Below, piece after piece: positions 28,878 through 36,878 of a stretch of DNA of 42,817 nucleotides (position 1 is its first letter; every line of letters starts with the position of its first letter). The position numbers were made by a program, and so were the translations under genes. The notes under the pieces are model-generated. The model ran no database searches. It was not told the DNA's origin and worked only from the letters and a program-made list of their open reading frames with translations. This DNA comes from Pseudorhodobacter sp. (GTDB lineage: Bacteria; Pseudomonadota; Alphaproteobacteria; Rhodobacterales; Rhodobacteraceae). Location: NCBI GenBank assembly GCA_029254215.1, contig JAQWYA010000102.1, forward strand, positions 1 through 42,817, in the 5' to 3' direction.

Positions 28878-29413
28878 CAGGTGGCAGGCTCGTCGATGGG
28901 ATCGTCTGGCAAGGGCATCAGGAAATGCCCGGTCGCCTGTGCGAAAAGACGCGACCGATTGTCCTGCCATGCCTCGACATGCACCGAGGCATAGCGCCGC
29001 CCCGACCGGTTCACCCGTGCCCGCGCATAGGCATCGCGCGGCAGGCCCGACCGCAGGTAATCCACCGTGAAATCAATAGTCTTGGGCATCCGGAAAGCGC
29101 GCACTGCGGCAGGGTCCTGCGGGTTGCTTTCCATATCCTCCCACATCAGGGACCAGCTTAGCTCGATGATGGCGGTGACTTCCAGAAAGGCCGCTGTCAC
29201 CCCGCCATGGATCGCAGGCAGGATCGGGTTGCCGATCAACTTTTCGTCGAAGGGCAGGACCGCTGTCAGCTCATCCCCGCGCCGGTCAAACTGGATGCCC
29301 AGAAACTGGATATAGGGAACCCCATCCACCAGCCCGCGCAAGGCCGCATCGCGCCGCTGTTTGACCACTTGGACCGGTTCAGGCCGGGAGCGTTTCGGGG
29401 GCTGCTCGTTCAT
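28877..29413 (-). CDS. PaaI family hotdog-fold thioesterase
   Basis: 178 aa; VPYIQFLGIQFDRRGDELTAVLPFDEKLIGNPILPAIHGGVTAAFLEVTAIIEL. Confidence 0.9.
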   Translation of the reverse strand: MNEQPPKRSRPEPVQVVKQRRDAALRGLVDGVPYIQFLGIQFDRRGDELTAVLPFDEKLIGNPILPAIHGGVTAAFLEVTAIIELSWSLMWEDMESNPQDPAAVRAFRMPKTIDFTVDYLRSGLPRDAYARARVNRSGRRYASVHVEAWQDNRSRLFAQATGHFLMPLPDDPIDEPAT

Positions 29414-29844
29414 GCTTTTGCTCCTTTCGGGCGCTCAAGAGTGAAGGCCCCCGTCGCGGCAGCCACGGGGCGGCTGGCGTCATCATCCGTGGTGGTGACG
29501 CGCACAAAAGCCACCGTGCGCGTGACGTGATAGCATTCGGCCCGCGCCGTGATCCGCTGACCGGGGGTTGCGGGGCGCATGTAGTCGATGCGCAGGTCCA
29601 AAGTCGCGGTGGAGACCGACCCAGCCGGATGGCACATGACCGATGCACCGCTGGCGGTATCCATCAACGCCGAAACCGCGCCGCCATGAATGACCCTTGT
29701 GACCGGATCCCCGATAAACCGCTCGTCATAGGGCATAGAGACAACGGCAACCCCATCCTCCATCTTCTCAAGCACCATCCCCAAGGCCCGCGAATGGGGC
29801 AGCGCCTCCATGAATTGCCGCGCGACTTTATCAGATGCCTGCAT
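29410..29844 (-). CDS. PaaI family hotdog-fold thioesterase, second tandem copy
   Basis: LPHSRALGMVLEKMEDGVAVVSMPYDERFIGDPVTRVIHGGAVSALMDTASGASVM; start at MQASDK inside the longer ORF. Confidence 0.9.
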   Translation of the reverse strand: MQASDKVARQFMEALPHSRALGMVLEKMEDGVAVVSMPYDERFIGDPVTRVIHGGAVSALMDTASGASVMCHPAGSVSTATLDLRIDYMRPATPGQRITARAECYHVTRTVAFVRVTTTDDDASRPVAAATGAFTLERPKGAKA

Positions 29845-29984
29845 GTCGTTCCCTTCCGAGTCCCCTGTTCGCCCCCATGTTTGCCAATCAGCGCGAGGAC
29901 GCAAGGGCAATGGGGAATTCCGCCTCTGCCGATTGCGCAACTGACCACATCGGCATAACCTGCCCAAAGGGAGAGACGAGAGCC

Positions 29985-30350
29985 ATGCCTGATACAAAAC
30001 TAAGCTTCAAGGAAATGTGCGCCAAGTTTGACGTAACGCCCCGGACCTTGCGCTATTATGAATATATTGAGCTTCTGTCCCCGGAAAAGGATGGGCGCGC
30101 CCGTTGGTACGGATCGCGTGAGGTCGCCCGGATGACCCTGATCCTGCGGGGTCGCCGCTTTGGTTTCAGCCTTGAAGAAATCCGGCAATGGCTTTTGATC
30201 TATCGGAAAGACGGCACCCGCGCGCAACTTGAGGCGTGGATCGCCCTTGCAGACCGCCAATTGGCAGAGTTGGACCGCCAGCGGACCGAACTGACACAAA
30301 GCATCGAAGACCTGCGCGCCTTGCGCGAAACGGCTCAGAATTCGCTCTGA
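29985..30350 (+). CDS. MerR family transcriptional regulator (copy 1)
   Basis: KLSFKEMCAKFDVTPRTLRYYEYIELLSPEKDGRARWYGSREVARMTLILRGRRFGFSLEEIRQWL. Confidence 0.92.
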   Translation: MPDTKLSFKEMCAKFDVTPRTLRYYEYIELLSPEKDGRARWYGSREVARMTLILRGRRFGFSLEEIRQWLLIYRKDGTRAQLEAWIALADRQLAELDRQRTELTQSIEDLRALRETAQNSL

Positions 30351-30405
30351 GGCTTTGAAGCGCCGCTGACACCACGTCATCGCGGCCCCTGACGTGACGT
30401 CAGAC

Positions 30406-30420
30406 TTACGTTAACGTCAA
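30406..30420. promoter_or_regulatory. LiuR-like operator candidate
   Basis: TTACGTTAACGTCAA containing perfect palindrome ACGTTAACGT (30408-30417); TGACGTCA palindrome adjacent at 30395-30402; between the two merR genes. Confidence 0.5.
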
Positions 30421-30516
30421 GCACTCTGGTATCCCTCTCGCAAGCGCCCATGTTCAGGGCATATTCCAAAGCGGGTTGCAGGTGGCCACAGGCCCCGCCC
30501 CGCAGCGACGAGAGAC

Positions 30517-30927
30517 ATGATGACTGACACGTTGATGACCATCCGCGAGATGTGCGACGCCTTTGATGTAACGGCCCGCACCCTGCGCTTCTACGAGGGG
30601 AAAGAGCTGATCTTCCCGCAGCGCGACGGCACCCGGCGGCTTTACACAAAGCGCGACCGCGCCCGCCTGAAACTGATCCTGCGCGGCAAGCGCTTCGGCT
30701 TCAGCCTCGAAGATATCCGTCAGCTTCTCGACATGTATGACACGGACGGCTCTGAAAAGTCGCAATATCTGCGCACCTATGCGCTGGCGCAGGATCGGTT
30801 GGTCCAGATGGAAAACCAGCGCCGCGACCTTGATGAAGCCATTGCCGAACTGCGCCAACAATTGCGCGACGGTGCAGAGATGTTTGCCGCCTATTCTCAG
30901 GCGCGCCTTGGAAAATCAGCCGCCTGA
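30517..30927 (+). CDS. MerR family transcriptional regulator (copy 2)
   Basis: [69 protein letters not shown]; clear paralog of the upstream gene. Confidence 0.93.
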   Translation: MMTDTLMTIREMCDAFDVTARTLRFYEGKELIFPQRDGTRRLYTKRDRARLKLILRGKRFGFSLEDIRQLLDMYDTDGSEKSQYLRTYALAQDRLVQMENQRRDLDEAIAELRQQLRDGAEMFAAYSQARLGKSAA

Positions 30928-30964
30928 AAGGGCGCAAAAAACAACAGACGTTAGGGAGATTTCG

Positions 30965-32740
30965 ATGCCGATCTATAATGCCCCCGTAAAAGACATCCAG
31001 TTCCTGCTGCATGATGTTCTCAAGGTCTCTGCCAGCGATGTGCCCGGCTATGAGGATCTGGAGGCCGATTTCACCTCCGCCGTTCTGGAAGAAGCGGGCA
31101 AAGTGGCGCGCGACGTTCTGGCCCCGCTGAACGCGAGCGGCGACAAAGAAGGCTGCAGACTGGAAAACGGCGTCGTTCACACTCCCAAAGGGTTCGACAA
31201 AGCCTTTGCCGCGATGAAAGAAGGCGGTTGGACTGCGCTGGATTGCGATCCCGAATATGGCGGCCAGGGCCTGCCCTATCTGATGGGAACCGCCGTGGGC
31301 GAGATTTTCGTTTCCGCAAACATGGCCTTCAACATGTATCAGGGCCTGACCCATGGCGCCTATTCCGCGATCCATGCGCATGGCACGCCCGAACAAAAGG
31401 CCAAATACCTGCCCAAGATGGTGTCCTGCGACTGGACCGGCACCATGAACCTGACGGAACCGCATTGCGGCACCGATCTTGGCCTGATGCGCACCAAGGC
31501 CGAACCGCAGGACGACGGCAGCTATGCCATCACCGGGCAGAAGATCTTCATCTCGGCGGGCGAGCATGATCTGGCCGAAAACATCATTCACCTCGTTCTG
31601 GCCAAGGCCAGCGGCGGGCCGGAGGGGATCAAGGGGGTTTCGCTCTTCATCGTGCCGAAATTCCTCGTCAATGAAGACGGCTCCTTGGGCGCGCGCAATG
31701 GCGTCTCTGTCGGCTCGATCGAAGAGAAGATGGGCATTCATGGCAATGCCACCTGCGTGATGAACTATGACGGCGCGAAAGGCTGGCTGCTGGGCGATCT
31801 GCACAAGGGCATGCGCGCCATGTTCACCATGATGAACGAAGCCCGGCTAGGCGTCGGCCTTCAGGGCTATGCCGTGGCCGAGGCCGCCTATCAGAACGCT
31901 GCCGCCTATGCCAAGGACCGCCTGCAGGGCCGCGCCGTCACAGGGGCCGAGAACCCCTCGGGCCCGGCTGATCCGCTGATCGTCCACCCCGACATCCGTC
32001 GCAATCTGATGGATCAGAAAAGCTTCGTTGAAGGGGCGCGCGCCTTTACCTTCTGGGGCGCTCACCTGATCGACCGTTCCGTTCGCCTTGGCGATGCGGA
32101 TGCCGAAGGGCTGATCTCGCTGATGACCCCGGTCATCAAGGGGTTCCAGACCGACAAGGGCTTCGAGATGGCGGTAAATGCCCAGCAGGTTTATGGCGGC
32201 CATGGGTACATCGAGGAATGGGGCATGAGCCAATTCGCCCGCGATGCCCGGATCGCCATGATCTATGAAGGTGCGAATGGCGTGCAGGCGCTTGACCTTG
32301 TGGGTCGCAAGCTGGCGCAGGATGGCGGCAAGCATGTCATGGCCTTCTTCGAGATGGTCAAATCCTTCGTCAAGGAAAACGAAGGGGATGAACGGCTTGC
32401 CGGTTTCCTGCAGCCCTTGAAGAAAGCCTCCAAAGATCTGCAATCCGCCGGGATGTATTTCATGCAAAACGGCATAAAGAACCCGAACAATGCCCTGTCC
32501 GGATCCTATGATTTCATGCATATGATGGGGCATGTCTGCCTCGGCCTGATGTGGGCGCGGATCGCCAAAGCCGCCTATGCCGGGCTTGACGCCGGAACCG
32601 GGGATCGCGACTTCTACGAGGCAAAGATCGCGACCGGCCGTTATTACATGGCCCGCCACCTGCCGGCCACGACAATGCATCTGGCACGGATCGAAACGGG
32701 CGCTGATCCGGTTATGGCCCTTGCCGCAGACGCATTCTAA
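30965..32740 (+). CDS. acyl-CoA dehydrogenase with C-terminal extension (DmdC-like subfamily)
   Basis: 591 aa; [118 protein letters not shown]. Confidence 0.93.
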   Translation: MPIYNAPVKDIQFLLHDVLKVSASDVPGYEDLEADFTSAVLEEAGKVARDVLAPLNASGDKEGCRLENGVVHTPKGFDKAFAAMKEGGWTALDCDPEYGGQGLPYLMGTAVGEIFVSANMAFNMYQGLTHGAYSAIHAHGTPEQKAKYLPKMVSCDWTGTMNLTEPHCGTDLGLMRTKAEPQDDGSYAITGQKIFISAGEHDLAENIIHLVLAKASGGPEGIKGVSLFIVPKFLVNEDGSLGARNGVSVGSIEEKMGIHGNATCVMNYDGAKGWLLGDLHKGMRAMFTMMNEARLGVGLQGYAVAEAAYQNAAAYAKDRLQGRAVTGAENPSGPADPLIVHPDIRRNLMDQKSFVEGARAFTFWGAHLIDRSVRLGDADAEGLISLMTPVIKGFQTDKGFEMAVNAQQVYGGHGYIEEWGMSQFARDARIAMIYEGANGVQALDLVGRKLAQDGGKHVMAFFEMVKSFVKENEGDERLAGFLQPLKKASKDLQSAGMYFMQNGIKNPNNALSGSYDFMHMMGHVCLGLMWARIAKAAYAGLDAGTGDRDFYEAKIATGRYYMARHLPATTMHLARIETGADPVMALAADAF

Positions 32741-32801
32741 GTTGGACCAAGCCCTTATTTATCCTCGATAAATCGGGCTAATCCAGAAAGGGGAGGAGAC
32801 C

Positions 32802-33014
32802 ATGCCAAAACGCTTCCGCCTGACACGCCGCTTCCCGGTCGGTATGACCGAAGACGGCTACCGGGCCTTGAAACGCTTTTCCCAAGAGGCTGGTCTTGAC
32901 GAGGGCGAAGCCATGTCCTTTCTCTTCGAGAATTTCAACTCCGTCATCGACAAAGAGGCGCTCACCCATCGTTTGCGCCTCTTCAATGCTGAGTTGGAAA
33001 GTCGCAAAAAATGA
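32802..33014 (+). CDS. small (70 aa) conserved-looking protein, possible ribbon-helix-helix fold
   Basis: GGGGAGGAG RBS just before ATG; MPKRFRLTRRFPVGMTEDGYRALKRFSQEAGLDEGEAMSFLFENFNSVIDKEALTHRLRLFNAELESRKK. Confidence 0.65.
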   Translation: MPKRFRLTRRFPVGMTEDGYRALKRFSQEAGLDEGEAMSFLFENFNSVIDKEALTHRLRLFNAELESRKK

Positions 33015-33041
33015 CGGACAGCAAAGGGCCCATCCGAAGCA

Positions 33042-33068
33042 GGTATTTTTGCCAAGAAGAATTGGCAA
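33042..33068 (+). repeat. Copy 1 of GGTATTTnnnCCAAGAAGAA dispersed element, overlapping a perfect hairpin
   Basis: GGTATTTTTGCCAAGAAGAA (33042-33061); TTGCCAA-GAAGAA-TTGGCAA hairpin at 33049-33068. Confidence 0.6.
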
Positions 33069-33207
33069 GGAATGCGCCCCGGACAGGGGATCGGTCCAAC
33101 CCATGTGAGAGCTTCACGCAAGGCCGGGGCGACTTCTCCTTGGGCGGTCATCGGCTCCTCAGCCTGTACCGCCCCTCGATACTGGCGGAAGAATGGTTAA
33201 GACTTCG

Positions 33208-33230
33208 TTCTTCTTTTTGGCGAAAATACC
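33208..33230 (-). repeat. Copy 2 of the dispersed element, inverted orientation
   Basis: Plus strand TTCTTCTTTTTGGCGAAAATACC, i.e. minus strand GGTATTTTCGCCAAAAAGAAGAA. Confidence 0.55.
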
Positions 33231-33288
33231 TCACGGGGGTGCGGGGGTGTGAAACTCCCGCCGCGCTGAGGCAAGGGAGATCGGGAAC

Positions 33289-33924
33289 ATGACAGCAAAA
33301 CTTTACTGCTTCGGCGAGAGTGGCAACGCCTATAAGGCAGCACTCGCCCTGACACTTGCGGATATGGAATGGGCGCCGGTTTTCGTCGATTTTTTCAATG
33401 GTGAAGCGCGTAGTCCGGAATTCCGCGCCATCAACGAGATGGGCGAAGTCCCGGTCCTCGTGGATGGGGAGCAGACGCTGACGCAATCCGGCGTCATTCT
33501 GGACTATATCAGTTCCAAGACCGGAAAGCTCGGCGGGCGCTCAGCGGCAGAACGGCGCGAGGTCTTGCGCTGGATGTTCTGGGACAATCACAAGCTGTCG
33601 GGCCAGGTCGGAACAACCCGGTTCCTGATGAATTTCCTCGCCCCCGATAAGCGTCCTGCAGAGGTGATCGCCTTTCAGCAATCCCGCCTGAAGGCTGCGT
33701 ATAAAGTTCTGGATGCGCATCTGGCGAAGGCTGATTGGCTTGTGGGCGATCAGACCACGATCGCCGATCTGTCATGCTGCGGTTATCTTTATTACCCCGA
33801 GCCTTTTGGATTTGAGCGGTCCGACTGGCCTGCGATTGACCGCTGGCTTGACCGCATCGCCGCCCTTCCCGGCTGGCAGCACCCCTATGACATGATGCCC
33901 GGCAATCCATCGGAGCGGAGTTGA
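33289..33924 (+). CDS. glutathione S-transferase family protein
   Basis: 211 aa; KLYCFGESGNAYKAALALTLADMEWAPVFVDFFNGEARSPEFRAINEMGEVPVLVDGEQTLTQSGVILDYIS. Confidence 0.93.
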   Translation: MTAKLYCFGESGNAYKAALALTLADMEWAPVFVDFFNGEARSPEFRAINEMGEVPVLVDGEQTLTQSGVILDYISSKTGKLGGRSAAERREVLRWMFWDNHKLSGQVGTTRFLMNFLAPDKRPAEVIAFQQSRLKAAYKVLDAHLAKADWLVGDQTTIADLSCCGYLYYPEPFGFERSDWPAIDRWLDRIAALPGWQHPYDMMPGNPSERS

Positions 33925-33995
33925 CGCACAGGGCCACGGCCCTCCCCCCCTTTTCTGGCCCTTTCCGGCCAACCGATATGCATATGGAGACGACA

Positions 33996-35207
33996 ATGAC
34001 CGAAGCTTACATTTACGACGCCCTGCGCAGCCCTCGCGGCAAAGGTCGCCCCGACGGCGCGCTGCATGAGCTGACCTCCGTCGCGCTCTCTGCCAAAATT
34101 CTGAACGCCGTCAAAGCGCGCAACGGGCTTGAAGGTCATGCGGTAGAAGACGTGATCTGGGGCAATGTCACGCAGGTCGGTGAACAGGGGGGCTGCCTTG
34201 CCCGCTCTGCCGTACTCGCCTCGGATCTGGATGAGGCCATCCCCGGCCTTGCGATCAACCGCTTTTGCGCCAGCGGGATGGAGGCCGTCAACCTTGCCGC
34301 CAACCAGGTGCGCGGCGGGGCGGGCGACGGCTATATCGCGGGCGGCGTCGAAATGATGGGGCGGGTCGCGATGGGCAGTGACGGGGCGGCGATTGCCGTC
34401 GACCCGCATCTGGCCATGAAAAGCTATTTCGTGCCGCAGGGCATCTCGGCCGATATCATCGCCACTGAATACGGCTTTACCCGCGATGAGGCCGATGCTT
34501 TGGCCGTCGAAAGCCAGCGCCGCGCCGCGCAAGCCTGGGCCGAAGGGCGTTTCGCCAAATCGGTGATCGACATCACCGATCAGAACGGGCTCAGCATTCT
34601 GGACCGGGATGAATACATGCGCCCGCAAACGGATATGCAAAGCCTTGGCAGTCTGAAGCCTGCGTTCAAGGACATGGGCGAAACCATGCCGGGATTCGAC
34701 AAGATCGCGATGCTGAAATACCCGCATCTGGCGAAAATCAACCATATCCACCACGCTGGCAACTCCAGCGGTATTGTCGATGGCGGCGCCGCGGTTCTGA
34801 TCGGCAACAAGGAATTCGGCATCCGTCACGGCCTCAAGCCCCGCGCCCGCATCCGGGCCACGGCAAAGATCGGCACCGACCCGACGATCATGCTGACGGG
34901 CCCTGTGCCCGTGACGCACAAGATCCTTGCCGATCACGGCATGCAGATTTCCGACATCGACCTGTTCGAGGTGAATGAGGCTTTCGCCTCGGTCGTCTTG
35001 CGTTTCCAGCAGGCTTTCGGCGTGGACCCCGCCCTCGTGAACGTCAACGGCGGATCCATTGCAATGGGCCACCCCTTGGGCGCAACCGGGGCGATCATCA
35101 TCGGCACTTTGCTGGATGAGTTGGAGCGGGCAGACAAAGAAGTCGGCTTGGCCACGCTTTGCATTGCCTCCGGCATGGGTGCCGCCACAATCATCGAGCG
35201 GGTCTGA
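33996..35207 (+). CDS. acetyl-CoA C-acetyltransferase / thiolase (FadA-like)
   Basis: NRFCASGMEAVNLAANQVRGG active-site Cys, DLFEVNEAFASVVLRFQ, NVNGGSIAMGHPLGATGA, CIASGMGAATIIERV. Confidence 0.95.
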   Translation: MTEAYIYDALRSPRGKGRPDGALHELTSVALSAKILNAVKARNGLEGHAVEDVIWGNVTQVGEQGGCLARSAVLASDLDEAIPGLAINRFCASGMEAVNLAANQVRGGAGDGYIAGGVEMMGRVAMGSDGAAIAVDPHLAMKSYFVPQGISADIIATEYGFTRDEADALAVESQRRAAQAWAEGRFAKSVIDITDQNGLSILDRDEYMRPQTDMQSLGSLKPAFKDMGETMPGFDKIAMLKYPHLAKINHIHHAGNSSGIVDGGAAVLIGNKEFGIRHGLKPRARIRATAKIGTDPTIMLTGPVPVTHKILADHGMQISDIDLFEVNEAFASVVLRFQQAFGVDPALVNVNGGSIAMGHPLGATGAIIIGTLLDELERADKEVGLATLCIASGMGAATIIERV

Positions 35208-35255
35208 AAGATGTCGACCCGACCCGCACAACCCTTGTCCGATCAAGCAAACAAT

Positions 35256-35277
35256 CACGGCGCAGACCCACGCCGTG
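35256..35277 (+). terminator. Terminator-like hairpin downstream of thiolase
   Basis: CACGGCG-CAGACCCA-CGCCGTG followed by tgcgcctttgttt. Confidence 0.5.
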
Positions 35278-35385
35278 TGCGCCTTTGTTTGGTCTCAGCG
35301 CAAAGTTGTGCTACCATCCTTGAAGTTAACGATTTCGGATCGCGGCCAAACACCGGCACCGCATCTGTCTTTGAGGGGGTCGGAT

Positions 35386-35814
35386 TTGACAAATTCGGAT
35401 TTGCAGTTGTTCTTCACGCAACAATGCGACTTCCTCAACAAAGGTCTGCATCAGGAATTTGCGGATGGGTTCGGCTTTCCACTCCCGGTCCAACACGGCG
35501 AGGATCTGGAGGTTCACAGTACGGTCAACGCCTTCCTTGGCTGGCTGGGATCACAGGACAGCTGGCTCACTCTCGAAGAAGGTCAGTATTTTCAATATGC
35601 AGTAACCGCCGTGGATCCACCGCGAGAGGGTCGTTTTCGGGCTTATGTCACAGTGTCAGTGATGGGACCAAACGAACAGCGGCTGGGTCTGGCGAAGGCC
35701 ACCTATTACATGCGGCAAAAGCCCGGCGGGTTTGCAATCGAAATGGTCAACTGTCCGGGCGTCCAGATGACAGTCGCTGCCAAAAGGGAAGAGCCGCGAT
35801 ACCGGGTCAGTTGA
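35386..35814 (+). CDS. hypothetical protein (possible NTF2/SnoaL-like fold)
   Basis: TTG start with GAGGGGGT RBS-like sequence; LTNSDLQLFFTQQCDFLNKGLHQEFADGFGFPLPVQHGEDLEVHSTVNAFLGWLGSQDSWLTLEEGQYFQYAVTAVDPP... Confidence 0.65.
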   Translation: MTNSDLQLFFTQQCDFLNKGLHQEFADGFGFPLPVQHGEDLEVHSTVNAFLGWLGSQDSWLTLEEGQYFQYAVTAVDPPREGRFRAYVTVSVMGPNEQRLGLAKATYYMRQKPGGFAIEMVNCPGVQMTVAAKREEPRYRVS

Positions 35815-35847
35815 CGCCGCAGCCTTTCTTTCGCGGAAAGGCCAGCC

Positions 35848-36321
35848 ATGCCTAAGCTTGATCTGTCAAATCTGACGCCCCGAACCGGTTCAAACTATCC
35901 TGCCCCATTTGCGGCGATGATGGCCGGGCGGCAATCGTTGCGCCTTGGCGAGGCAGGCGGTCTGACGCAGTTTGGGGCAAATATCATCATTCTGGCACCC
36001 GGTGCCCTGTCTTCCTTGCGCCACTGGCACGAGAAGGAAGATGAATTTGTGATGATCCTGTCAGGCGCCTGCACGCTGGTACAGGATGCTGGTCCGGTCG
36101 TGATGCAAGCGGGCGATTGTGCGGCCTTTCCAGCCGGGCTGGCCGATGGGCATCATCTGCACAACCACACCGAGGCAGAGGCGCGTTTTCTGGTGATTGG
36201 CACCAAAGCCGCGTCCGAAGTGGCCCATTATTCCGACTTTGACCTCAAGGTCGTGGTCACCGGAAAATCCATGGATTTCCAGCACCGCGATGGCCGCCCC
36301 TACATCCCGGAGGTGCGATAA
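35848..36321 (+). CDS. cupin domain-containing protein (copy 1)
   Basis: 157 aa; SLRHWHEKEDEFVMILSG matches cupin motif 1 HXH(X)4E(X)6G; motif-2-like GDCAAFPAGLADGHHLHN. Confidence 0.92.
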   Translation: MPKLDLSNLTPRTGSNYPAPFAAMMAGRQSLRLGEAGGLTQFGANIIILAPGALSSLRHWHEKEDEFVMILSGACTLVQDAGPVVMQAGDCAAFPAGLADGHHLHNHTEAEARFLVIGTKAASEVAHYSDFDLKVVVTGKSMDFQHRDGRPYIPEVR

Positions 36322-36785
36322 TGCCCGTCATTCCCATGCCCAAACTCACGCAGGAGCTGCAGCCCATCCACCCGATCCTTGGGGCGGGCAATGGGCCTTA
36401 TTCTTATGCCATTCTGGGCGAAGCCGGGGGATTGACGCAGTTTGGCGTCCATATCGAGGTTTTACCGCCCGGTTCGCGATCTTCCTTCCGGCATTGGCAT
36501 GAGGCCGAGGATGAAATGATCCTGATGCTGGAGGGCGAGGTGATCCTGATCGAGGATACCGAAACCCTTTTGCGGGCAGGCGATGTGGCCACTTGGGCGA
36601 AGGCCGTGCCAATCGGCCATTGCCTTGAAAACCGGAGCACCGCCGACGCCCGCTATCTGACCGTCGGCACGCGCTTGCCGCAAGATATCATCCATTACCC
36701 CGATCACGATCTGATCGCCCACAAAGACAACACCTCTCGTCGCTACACCCATGCCGATGGACGCCCCCGCGCTTCCGATTGGTAA
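36321..36785 (+). CDS. cupin domain-containing protein (copy 2)
   Basis: 154 aa; SFRHWHEAEDEMILMLEG motif 1; GDVATWAKAVPIGHCLEN; TAATG overlap with copy 1. Confidence 0.92.
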   Translation: MPVIPMPKLTQELQPIHPILGAGNGPYSYAILGEAGGLTQFGVHIEVLPPGSRSSFRHWHEAEDEMILMLEGEVILIEDTETLLRAGDVATWAKAVPIGHCLENRSTADARYLTVGTRLPQDIIHYPDHDLIAHKDNTSRRYTHADGRPRASDW

Positions 36786-36878
36786 ATCAAACCGTTGCGG
36801 CCTGTTTTAAGGGCCGCAGCCCCGCCCCCTCCGGCCCGAAAAGCCGCCTTGATGCTGAGCCTCTGAAAGGATCAAACC

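Noticed and set aside
33011-33292. 93-aa ORF overlapping the 70-aa gene stop by ATGA
   Set aside because: Covers the inverted-repeat intergenic region, no domain, and runs into the start region of the GST gene; more likely non-coding.
33885-35258. 457-aa minus-strand ORF
   Set aside because: Antisense to the thiolase gene; no family signature.
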